This document shows positions 1 through 5,040 of a stretch of DNA of 6,393 nucleotides, in pieces. A program made the position numbers and the translations under genes. Position 1 is the stretch's first letter. Each line of letters opens with the position of its first letter. Source of the stretch: Candidatus Heimdallarchaeota archaeon LC_3 (lineage in GTDB: Archaea > Asgardarchaeota > Heimdallarchaeia > Hodarchaeales > LC-3); contig MDVS01000104.1 in the NCBI GenBank assembly GCA_001940645.1, positions 1-6,393 on the forward strand, in the 5' to 3' direction. Under the pieces are notes generated by a model. The model searched no databases. It had not been told where the DNA came from and saw nothing but the letters and a program-made list of their open reading frames with translations.

Positions 1-225
1 ACTTCCAATCGAGCTGAACAATTTAATAGCGTCCACGATCGTGAAATCAATTATAAAGGTTATAGATCTCCTGATAATGCAAATAGACATCTTAAATCGT
101 GGATATTATTTAAATATCACAGCAAAGGTGTTGAACAATTTCTTTTAAGACAAAAAATGATATTTCCTATGTCTATTATTCAAAATAGCTTTCATTTATC
201 ATTAAAAAAAGTTATATTTAAATAA
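1..225 (+). CDS. C-terminal fragment, possibly a DDE transposase/integrase
   Basis: Frame 1 is open from the window edge to a TAA at 223-225 and gives 74 residues with no start; the rest of the gene lies to the left. Residues 3-24 have the pattern N-x-x-E-x-F-N-S, then R-E, then K-G-Y-R-S-P-x-N-A. This resembles the segment around the last catalytic Glu of IS6/IS240-like and rve-type DDE recombinases (N-x-x-E-R-x-N, basic residues, G-F-x-S, A). If so, Glu7 would be the third acidic residue of the triad. The remainder is basic and hydrophobic and lacks the usual N-x-x-R-P-H ending, so the match is only partial. No inverted terminal repeat could be recognised in 226-312. The open frame is plain; the family assignment is a pattern-based inference. 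Confidence 0.45.
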   Translation, partial: TSNRAEQFNSVHDREINYKGYRSPDNANRHLKSWILFKYHSKGVEQFLLRQKMIFPMSIIQNSFHLSLKKVIFK

Positions 226-312
226 GGGTAAATTTATTATCAAAATGACCTTACAACAATTTTCAGAATGTCTCTAAATTTGGATTAAAGAAAAATATAA
301 CTATTTTCAGAT

Positions 313-1452
313 TTATTCTTCATTAGTTTCATTTAAATGCTTAAGATCGCTGAAAGATGGTAATTCAGTTGTTTGTTCTGGGTTTTTTATATATTTAATT
401 GTGGAATCAGCTGAAAGTTTATCTATATACTTTATTGTTCCGTGAACTATAACATTAGCTTCAATTGTAATATCTCTAGCAAAAATATTCCAAACTTCTG
501 ATTTTGATTTCAACACTAATTTATCAGCTAAAATATTACCAGCTTTTGCTTTTTTTCCAATAATTACATTGCCTCCTACTAGATAACCAATAACCTTTCC
601 ACGTTTTCCAATTTTAAATAGTTCTTTAGCAAAAATACCCCCTGATGCTTTGATTTTGCCACCAATTTCAATAATTCGAGCTTCAAACTTATTAGCTTTA
701 GCTACACCACCAACCTCAATATTATCTCCAACAACATCGCCTACAACTTTAAGTTTACCTCCAACTTCAATGGAGTTTTCCATAGTAAGATTATTACCTA
801 CTTTTAAGGTTCCACCAACTTCAACAGTGCTTCCTGTTAAATCTCCATCAACATCAACTAGGCCCCCGACTTCTAATTCCGAAATTCGTAACGAACCCTT
901 TGTAACTAATTTCCCTCCAATTTTGATATCTTTAGCAGAAAACGAAGAATATACTCTTAAACTTCCTCCAACTTCAATTTCTGAAATATTTACTTCATTT
1001 GCCTCACAACTACCACCGACTTCGATTTTCGGTGAGGAAAGTTTTCCTTTTGTGGATAAAACACCTCCCACATCAATCATTTTTTCAGCTGAAATATCAC
1101 TTTGTGCTAAACATTTTCCACCTACATCAATTTTTTTAGCAGTTATCGATCCTCCTGAATCTAAAACTCCTCCCACATAAATTTTATTTCCTTGAATATT
1201 ATTTTCAACATCTAAATGAGCACCTACATTAATATTGTTTGCTATTAAAGCACCAACAACCTCAAAATAGGCTCCAACAGATACATCTTCAGCTTCAACT
1301 GAACATTCAGCAACTATTTTAACGTCAGCTGAAAGATCACCTTTTATTATTACTTTTTTTCCATTTTCAGCCCTTAAAATTACTTTATGTTTGAAATCAA
1401 GATCTCCATCAACTACACTAAAAGTTTTAATTTTTTTTTCTTTATCATTCAT
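313..1452 (-). CDS. Bactofilin-like polymer-forming beta-helix protein
   Basis: Likely a self-assembling structural protein. Numbered from an upstream in-frame GTG at 1461, the product has 382 residues; the ATG at 1452 (Met4) is preferred because GTGAT, complementary to the archaeal 16S rRNA 3' end, sits just before it. Residues about 60-335 form some 17 rungs of 16-18 residues, each opening with [ILV]-[DEK]-[VI]-G-[GA]; eleven have the full V/I-G-G. One hydrophobic-rich strand plus a Gly-rich turn every 17 residues is the hallmark of right-handed beta-helices such as bactofilins. Bactofilins usually have far fewer rungs and are shorter, so this one is unusually long. No signal peptide or membrane segment is visible; the ends are charged (Lys-rich N-terminus, acidic C-terminus), which fits a cytoplasmic scaffold. 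A secreted adhesin or pentapeptide-like protein is less likely. The fold is well supported, the cytoskeletal role is inferred from the family. It probably shares a transcript with the small gene ending at 1471. Confidence 0.75.
   Translation of the reverse strand: MNDKEKKIKTFSVVDGDLDFKHKVILRAENGKKVIIKGDLSADVKIVAECSVEAEDVSVGAYFEVVGALIANNINVGAHLDVENNIQGNKIYVGGVLDSGGSITAKKIDVGGKCLAQSDISAEKMIDVGGVLSTKGKLSSPKIEVGGSCEANEVNISEIEVGGSLRVYSSFSAKDIKIGGKLVTKGSLRISELEVGGLVDVDGDLTGSTVEVGGTLKVGNNLTMENSIEVGGKLKVVGDVVGDNIEVGGVAKANKFEARIIEIGGKIKASGGIFAKELFKIGKRGKVIGYLVGGNVIIGKKAKAGNILADKLVLKSKSEVWNIFARDITIEANVIVHGTIKYIDKLSADSTIKYIKNPEQTTELPSFSDLKHLNETNEE
457..1284 (-). repeat. About 17 tandem 17-residue beta-helix rungs
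   Basis: Within the bactofilin-like gene, rung starts fall at residues 60, 77, 94, 111, 129, 146, 162, 179, 196, 213, 231, 248, 264, 282, 299, 315 and 331 (numbering from the GTG at 1461). Spacings are all 16-18. The consensus is strongest in the middle (residues 94-268). The last four rungs lose the GG, as expected of a capping region. At DNA level the motif appears on the plus strand as repeated variants of cctccaacttcaat, diverged enough that this is an old, protein-level repeat rather than a recent tandem duplication. Confidence 0.8.
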
Positions 1453-1470
1453 ATTTATCACTATTTTTTT

Positions 1471-1641
1471 CTAAAATGAGAGAATTCCTCCAATATTATA
1501 GGATAAAGGATTTAACATACAATTATCTGTGCATTGTTGGAAACTTTTCCTTTCTTTTTTTTCCTTCAATTGAATAATGCTTGAAGAGTTTAGATCCGTT
1601 ATTGTGAAAATATTAATTTCTGATTCATTTTTTTCATTCAT
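1471..1641 (-). CDS. Small 56-residue protein with a CxxxC pair, upstream of the beta-helix gene
   Basis: An ATG at 1641 opens a 56-codon frame ending in TAG at 1471-1473. It is preceded by AGGTGGA (1655-1649) with a 7-base spacer, the strongest ribosome binding site in the window, which is the main reason to call it a gene. The stop is 18 bases before the preferred start of the beta-helix gene, so the two are probably co-transcribed and translationally close. The protein has a polar, acidic N-terminus (M-N-E-K-N-E-S-E), a Lys/Glu-rich middle (residues 25-33), Cys37 and Cys41 in C-T-D-N-C-M, and a hydrophobic Gly-containing end (G-G-I-L-S-F). There is no signal peptide or membrane helix. I recognise no family. 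The end G-G-I-L-S-F faintly resembles a peptide-like tail, but nothing nearby supports processing. Confidence 0.6.
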   Translation of the reverse strand: MNEKNESEINIFTITDLNSSSIIQLKEKKERKSFQQCTDNCMLNPLSYNIGGILSF

Positions 1642-1648
1642 TTTCTAA

Positions 1649-1655
1649 TCCACCT
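1649..1655 (-). promoter_or_regulatory. Strong Shine-Dalgarno of the 56-residue gene
   Basis: AGGTGGA on the minus strand, seven bases before the ATG at 1641, matches the anti-SD of archaeal and bacterial 16S rRNA (CCACCT-type core). It decides both that the small frame is translated and which ATG is used. Confidence 0.65.
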
Positions 1656-1687
1656 AAATGGTTATTAATTTTATGTAAAAATTATCA

Positions 1688-1695
1688 ATTATAAA
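1688..1695 (-). promoter_or_regulatory. Candidate TATA box for the small gene and beta-helix gene
   Basis: TTTATAAT on the minus strand would place transcription start near 1665, giving a leader of about 24 bases that contains the AGGTGGA site. It fits archaeal TATA/TFB spacing. In such AT-rich DNA similar strings occur by chance, so the call rests on spacing. Confidence 0.4.
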
Positions 1696-1883
1696 GATTC
1701 AGAACACTTTTTGACTATTATTTTTGACCAAAATTTGTAACCTCAACTTATGGTCGGATTAGTATTACAAAAAAGGTTAATATGAAAAAAAATTACATAA
1801 TGCAAATGCAATATTAAAAAATCTAATTGAACCAAAAGTTCATTTTCACTTGCCCTAACATTTATTTAAGGATTAAAACAACC

Positions 1884-1926
1884 AACAGATTAGGATCCAA
1901 TTTAAATTAATAAGTAATAATCTGTT
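1884..1926. repeat. Perfect 9-bp inverted repeat, possible operator of the permease gene
   Basis: AACAGATTA at 1884-1892 and its exact reverse complement TAATCTGTT at 1918-1926 are separated by 25 bases. The TATA candidate AATTTAAATT lies between them. Half-sites about 34 bp centre to centre, roughly three helical turns, would place two regulator subunits on one DNA face around the TATA box. That a regulator binds here is inference; the symmetry is directly visible. Confidence 0.4.
1901..1908 (+). promoter_or_regulatory. Candidate TATA box of the ABC permease gene
   Basis: TTTAAATT lies about 60 bases before the ATG at 1965 and predicts a start near 1930 and a leader of about 35 bases that includes TGAGGAT. 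A second ATTTAAATT at 1932-1940 would give a nearly leaderless transcript and leave the ribosome binding site outside the message, so the first is preferred. Confidence 0.35.
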
Positions 1927-1964
1927 ATTTCATTTAAATTGACGAATAATTTGAGGATATTTTT

Positions 1965-2978
1965 ATGACACTTCGAGGATATATTGTTCGACGTTCTATT
2001 AATTCAGTTATTTTAATTTTTGCAGTTATAGTGTTTAATTTCTTTCTTTTCAGGCTTCAGATATTTATTTTAGGAGTCGATCCAGTAGATATAGCTCTTG
2101 GTGGAGCTTTTTTTGAAAACGATATAAGAGAACAAATCCGTGAATCGTTGGGAATCCCGACAAAAGATGCAAATTTTGAGGTTTGGTATAACTATTTCCT
2201 TGATTATGTAGCGCGTATGATTACGTTAGATTTTGGTGAATCGTTTTTGCAACGGCTTAATGTGTATGATCTAATTGCTCAGCGGTTGCCGAATACAGTT
2301 ATTCTTTTAGGAACATCATCAATTTTAACTATTATTATAGGTATTATTCTCGGAACAACGGCAGCAGCAAAGAGAGGAACAAGATATGATATGAGTTTTA
2401 TAACTATTTCTTTAGCAGCTTATGCATTACCAGTCTTTTGGATTGGAATGCTTTTAATTATGATCTTCGGATCTTACCTCAATTGGTTCGATGTTGCAGG
2501 AGGAACACATAGTGTAAAGTGTCAACAAGGACTTTGTGATCCAGTAACAGACTTCCTTGACTTACTTAATCACATGACGCTTCCGGTGGTAGCACTGATA
2601 TTGAATGGATTTGGAAGTTATTTACTCCTTATGCGAAATAATCTTGTTGATGTTTTAACAGAAGATTATATTGTAACTGCTAGAGCAAAGGGTCTTCCAG
2701 AAAGCACAGTCCTCTACAAACACGCTTTCAGAAACGCTGTTCTTCCGATGGTTACTATTATTGCATTAACATTTGCTTTTATTATTTCTGGTGCTGTTTT
2801 GACAGAGACTGTATTTTCTTGGCCAGGATTGGGAAAGCTGATTCTTGATTCTCTCCTACTTCAGGATTGGCCAGTAGCAGAAGCAGTGTTTTTGTTAATA
2901 GCTATTACTGTTATTGTAGCGAATTTCATTGCAGATTTACTTTACGGCGTATTAGACCCCAGAGTAAAGTATACATAA
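1965..2978 (+). CDS. OppB/DppB-type ABC transporter permease
   Basis: One of the two membrane subunits of a peptide/nickel/sugar-type (Opp/Dpp) ABC importer. The 337 residues match the family's usual length. TM1 is at about 12-32, followed by a large extracellular loop with the typical L-D-F-G-E-S-F (88-94). TM2-TM6 lie at about 112-133, 143-170, 204-225, 262-284 and 305-327. The cytoplasmic EAA loop (233-258) reads E-D-Y-I-V-T-A-R-A-K-G-L, the contact site for the ATPase. The end D-P-R-V-K-Y is characteristic of the OppB-like subunit. The ATG is supported by TGAGGAT eight bases upstream. The TM3-TM4 loop contains Cys186 and Cys191. No OppC, ATPase or solute-binding gene is adjacent, and a likely terminator follows at once, so the substrate cannot be inferred. 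The gene looks less AT-rich than its neighbours. Confidence 0.93.
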   Translation: MTLRGYIVRRSINSVILIFAVIVFNFFLFRLQIFILGVDPVDIALGGAFFENDIREQIRESLGIPTKDANFEVWYNYFLDYVARMITLDFGESFLQRLNVYDLIAQRLPNTVILLGTSSILTIIIGIILGTTAAAKRGTRYDMSFITISLAAYALPVFWIGMLLIMIFGSYLNWFDVAGGTHSVKCQQGLCDPVTDFLDLLNHMTLPVVALILNGFGSYLLLMRNNLVDVLTEDYIVTARAKGLPESTVLYKHAFRNAVLPMVTIIALTFAFIISGAVLTETVFSWPGLGKLILDSLLLQDWPVAEAVFLLIAITVIVANFIADLLYGVLDPRVKYT

Positions 2979-2980
2979 AA

Positions 2981-3024
2981 GAAAATTATTTTTAAAATTT
3001 TCTATATTTTTCTTCCTTCTTTTT
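2981..3024 (+). terminator. Stem plus T-tract between convergent genes
   Basis: GAAAATT (2981-2987) pairs with AATTTTC (2996-3002) across an 8-base loop, followed by a T-rich run to 3024, right after the permease stop. The stem is AT-only and weak; the T-tract itself is the usual archaeal termination signal. It separates the permease from the convergent DUF547 gene, so the permease is probably monocistronic. Confidence 0.5.
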
Positions 3025-3036
3025 ACAATTGAAGAC

Positions 3037-3702
3037 TTAAATTTTCAAATTCCAGTTATATGGAAGAAATTTGAGTTTTGTTCTTTCATTTATAATATTT
3101 TTACTTAAGTGATTTTTAATAAATAAAAGAATTCCCCCCTGACCTTTGAAATCCTTTTCATACCATTTAAATATTGAATTTACTTCCAGTATATTTTGTT
3201 TTTTATTATATTTTACATTAACACCATCATTTATGAAATTACTAGTCAACAAGTCTAATTGAGAGTGAATATTTTCAGCTGAAATTATTTTATTTGGTAG
3301 AGGTGGACAACTGATACTTGCACAGTTAATTGCAAAATGTATTCGAGGTTCATTAAACTTTTTTCTTAATATTTTATTTTCTAAATTGTAAAGATTTATT
3401 TTTTTCCCTGCTACTACATATTTGCTAAGATAAAAAAACTTGATTTTTCTTATATAACTCGTATTACCTTTCCAAGAAGGATTTTTTTTTAATTTTTTTC
3501 TAACGGCCCAAACAGTTAGGATATTATATGCATTTATGTAAAATGCTAATTTTTCGTTATCAGATAAAATATTGATATCAGTAGAAGCAATTTCTTTCGT
3601 CTTACGATCTAACCATACAGGATCATTATAAAAACCGTAGTCAACGTCTTTATTATCGTCATTCTCTTTTATAAAACTCAATGAGACTTCCAAGTAGAAC
3701 AA
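3037..3702 (-). CDS. DUF547-domain protein
   Basis: The 221-residue product is a nearly complete stand-alone DUF547 protein. Family signatures appear in order: K-L-A-F-Y-I-N-A-Y-N (51-60), L-Y-N-L-E (104-108), P-R-I-H-F-A-I-N-C-A-S-I-S-C-P (119-133), F-K-W-Y-E-K-D-F (178-185) and F-L-P-Y-N-W-N-L (212-219). The invariant-looking H122, C127 and C132 suggest a catalytic or metal site, but the biochemical function of the family is not established to my knowledge. No signal peptide or membrane anchor is evident. The start is uncertain: the first usable codon is a TTG at 3702, no internal Met exists before the domain, and the frame stays open upstream to a stop at 3769-3771 without an ATG. A second TTG lies at residue 4. 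The N-terminal 20-45 residues still resemble the usual lead-in, so the domain is intact. Confidence 0.85.
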   Translation of the reverse strand: MFYLEVSLSFIKENDDNKDVDYGFYNDPVWLDRKTKEIASTDINILSDNEKLAFYINAYNILTVWAVRKKLKKNPSWKGNTSYIRKIKFFYLSKYVVAGKKINLYNLENKILRKKFNEPRIHFAINCASISCPPLPNKIISAENIHSQLDLLTSNFINDGVNVKYNKKQNILEVNSIFKWYEKDFKGQGGILLFIKNHLSKNIINERTKLKFLPYNWNLKI

Positions 3703-3731
3703 ACACCAAATATATTTTTTAATCTTAATTA

Positions 3732-3741
3732 AATTTAAATC
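3732..3741 (-). promoter_or_regulatory. Candidate TATA box of the DUF547 gene
   Basis: GATTTAAATT on the minus strand lies about 34 bases before the TTG at 3702 and would start a message only a few bases ahead of it. That agrees with the lack of a clear Shine-Dalgarno, and would make DUF547 separately transcribed from the membrane-protein gene 101 bases upstream. AT-rich background keeps this weak. Confidence 0.3.
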
Positions 3742-3803
3742 AAATTTAGACTTTTGGTAAGCAAGGAATTACTTTATTTTTCTTACGAAATCTATTGATT
3801 TCC

Positions 3804-4247
3804 TTACTCAGAATTGGAATTTTTCGTATTTCTATTAGCTAAATATTTTTTAAAAGCGTAAACAAATTCTTTGGATTCTAAAGAATAAATTACTGTAATT
3901 AAACCGATCAGCAGTGCAAAAATTATCAGAACTACTCCTTCAATTGTAATTGATCCTCCAGATAATCCATTGGCCTGTAAAGCTCCTACTCCAACTCCAG
4001 TCATTATTCCCGGGAATAATCGAATCATTAAACCTGTGAAAGTATTTGGTATTATTGGATTTAATGTTAAATGGATATACATTATCATAAACAATCCTAC
4101 AAAAGAACAAATGAAAGATATAAAGACAAAAGGAAATCGTGATCCATGATAGAAGTTTGTAATTAGAATGAAAAAACTCCAACCAATCATTATACTTCCC
4201 ACAAGGAGATATATTTGATCTTCACCTTTTTTGGGTACGTATTTCAT
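3804..4247 (-). CDS. Small four-helix membrane protein, family not recognised
   Basis: A 147-residue integral membrane protein with four predicted helices: about 12-33 (Y-L-L-V-G-S-I-M-I-G-W), 37-60 (F-P-F-V-F-I-S-F), 71-91 (Gly-rich: G-I-M-T-G-V-G-V-G-A) and 101-121. The Lys-rich start (K-Y-V-P-K-K) and the basic stretch F-K-K-Y-L-A-N-R after the last helix place both ends in the cytoplasm under the positive-inside rule. An even helix count agrees. No catalytic or transport motif is visible; the Gly-rich third helix suggests tight packing or oligomerisation. The ATG at 4247 is the first in frame and sits behind a good TATA candidate. It is on the same strand as DUF547 with a 101-base gap, so a shared transcript is possible but not shown. 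A 6-bp hairpin (GAAATC/GATTTC, 3787-3802) abuts the stop. Confidence 0.75.
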   Translation of the reverse strand: MKYVPKKGEDQIYLLVGSIMIGWSFFILITNFYHGSRFPFVFISFICSFVGLFMIMYIHLTLNPIIPNTFTGLMIRLFPGIMTGVGVGALQANGLSGGSITIEGVVLIIFALLIGLITVIYSLESKEFVYAFKKYLANRNTKNSNSE

Positions 4248-4289
4248 ATTAATCAGCTAAATTATAGGTGTGAAAAAAATAATCGAAAC

Positions 4290-4298
4290 ATTTATAGG
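4290..4298 (-). promoter_or_regulatory. Candidate TATA box of the membrane-protein gene
   Basis: CCTATAAAT on the minus strand predicts a transcript start near 4268 and a leader of about 20 bases before the ATG at 4247. It is one of the better TATA matches in the window. Confidence 0.45.
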
Positions 4299-4333
4299 AT
4301 TACAGCATGGCAATAACAAGATGTTTTGATATA

Positions 4334-4343
4334 AGTATAAATT
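4334..4343 (+). promoter_or_regulatory. Candidate TATA box of the duplicated-domain gene
   Basis: AGTATAAATT lies 33-42 bases before the ATG at 4376 and predicts a start near 4364 with a short leader. It is paired head-to-head with the minus-strand TATA at 4290-4298, making 4248-4375 a compact divergent promoter region. Confidence 0.45.
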
Positions 4344-4375
4344 ACTAACCTATTAAAAGAGTTGAGAAAGTCGAA

Positions 4376-4969
4376 ATGAGATCATTTCTAACACTTTATG
4401 GTCCTTCAATTTTAGAAACCATACCTAAACTGCAATCGATAGCAAAAGAATTTAGAGAATTAACAGGAAACACTAGTCTAAGAGAAAGCTCTGGCTTGAT
4501 ACAAGGAAAATACGACTACGTCTTTAATTGGCATGAAGATCCATCATTACAACAAATAATGGACCTAATAAAACTTTTAGATGATGAATTAGTAAATATC
4601 AAAATAAAATATTCGATCACAACATTGGAAACTTTCGAAGAGGAACCAGCAGAAATTGATTCTGAAAATATTGTTTCTTATTTAAAATTAGTTGGACCAG
4701 GAATATATTACACTATTGACAATTTAAAAAAGTTAAATCTAAGTAAAATAGACCACCATGGTTTAACAAAAGGTTACTCTGATTACTTTATAGAATGGAA
4801 CCAAAAACCTTCTAATGATGATCTAGGAGAACTAGTTCAAACTTTAGATGATTTTTTACCTAAAAATTTTGATGTTTTTTATAAAATAACTACTAAAGAT
4901 TCTTCATTAGCAAGGAAACGTTTACAACTAGCGCAACTAATGGTTTATTCTCATTTTCCGTATTCTTAA
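4376..4969 (+). CDS. Unrecognised protein made of two copies of one domain
   Basis: The 197-residue product contains an internal duplication: residues 2-85 and 99-174 align along their length. Shared features are [FY]-L-x-L-x-G-P-x-I-x-x-T-I-x-x-L (4-19 and 103-118), G-L-x-x-G-x-x-D-Y (40-48 and 129-137), W-x-x-x-P-S (52-57 and 141-146), L-x-x-L-x-x-x-L-D-D (ending 70 and 159) and Y-x-I-T-T (79-83 and 169-173). Each unit reads as strand, helix, two strands, helix, strand, the order of a ferredoxin-like fold; this is an inference from the residue pattern. An acidic linker (E-E-E-P-A-E, 88-93) joins them, and a basic helical tail (R-K-R-L, 180-183) follows. There are no membrane segments and no cysteines, so it is likely a soluble cytoplasmic protein. 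I recognise no family or catalytic motif; ligand binding or regulation is possible. Start by first ATG and promoter spacing; ribosome binding site weak. Confidence 0.75.
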   Translation: MRSFLTLYGPSILETIPKLQSIAKEFRELTGNTSLRESSGLIQGKYDYVFNWHEDPSLQQIMDLIKLLDDELVNIKIKYSITTLETFEEEPAEIDSENIVSYLKLVGPGIYYTIDNLKKLNLSKIDHHGLTKGYSDYFIEWNQKPSNDDLGELVQTLDDFLPKNFDVFYKITTKDSSLARKRLQLAQLMVYSHFPYS

Positions 4970-4985
4970 ATTGTTGCTGATTAAA

Positions 4986-5017
4986 TTCTTCAGATTTTCT
5001 TTTTGTTGGTTTTTTTA
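4986..5017 (+). terminator. T-rich tract after the duplicated-domain gene
   Basis: Three close T-runs (TTTTCTTTTT, then TTTTTTT) begin 17 bases past the stop at 4969. Archaeal RNA polymerase terminates at such runs without a hairpin. It overlaps the TATA candidate of the next gene, suggesting the two genes are transcribed separately. Confidence 0.4.
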
Positions 5018-5021
5018 AATA
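5014..5021 (+). promoter_or_regulatory. Candidate TATA box, leaderless spacing, for the PLP enzyme
   Basis: TTTAAATA is centred about 24 bases before the ATG at 5041. That is the spacing of archaeal leaderless transcripts and explains the absence of a Shine-Dalgarno directly ahead of the ATG. Confidence 0.4.
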
Positions 5022-5040
5022 GGAATATTTTAAAATATTT

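Larger units (their letters stand above)
1642..1964. other. 323-base divergent intergenic region
   Basis: It holds the promoter and ribosome binding site of the minus-strand unit at its left end, and at its right end the inverted repeat, TATA candidate and ribosome binding site (TGAGGAT, 1952-1958) of the permease. The middle (about 1700-1880) is AT-rich with no gene I would support; an 11-codon frame at 1782 is too short to call. No RNA gene fold was recognised. Confidence 0.6.

Noticed and set aside
261..310. Direct repeat ATTTTCAG at 261-268 and 303-310 as an insertion-site duplication
   Set aside because: At 8 bp and AT-rich it is easily due to chance, and no inverted terminal repeats accompany it.
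650..1180. A 176-codon plus-strand frame rich in P-P-T-S
   Set aside because: It is the antisense shadow of the V-G-G rungs of the beta-helix gene; its P-P-T-S periodicity is simply the reverse complement of the G-G codons.
1782..1817. An 11-codon frame preceded by AGGTTAAT in the divergent intergenic region
   Set aside because: It is too short, made mostly of Lys, Met and Gln, and not linked to a downstream gene as a leader peptide.
3787..3802. GAAATC-TATT-GATTTC hairpin at the end of the membrane-protein gene as a terminator
   Set aside because: The perfect stem is only 6 bp and no T-tract follows on the minus strand, so termination there is not supported.
3940..4182. An 80-codon minus-strand frame inside the four-helix membrane protein
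   Set aside because: It overlaps in another frame, has no ribosome binding site, and its composition is not protein-like compared with the clear membrane helices of the main frame.
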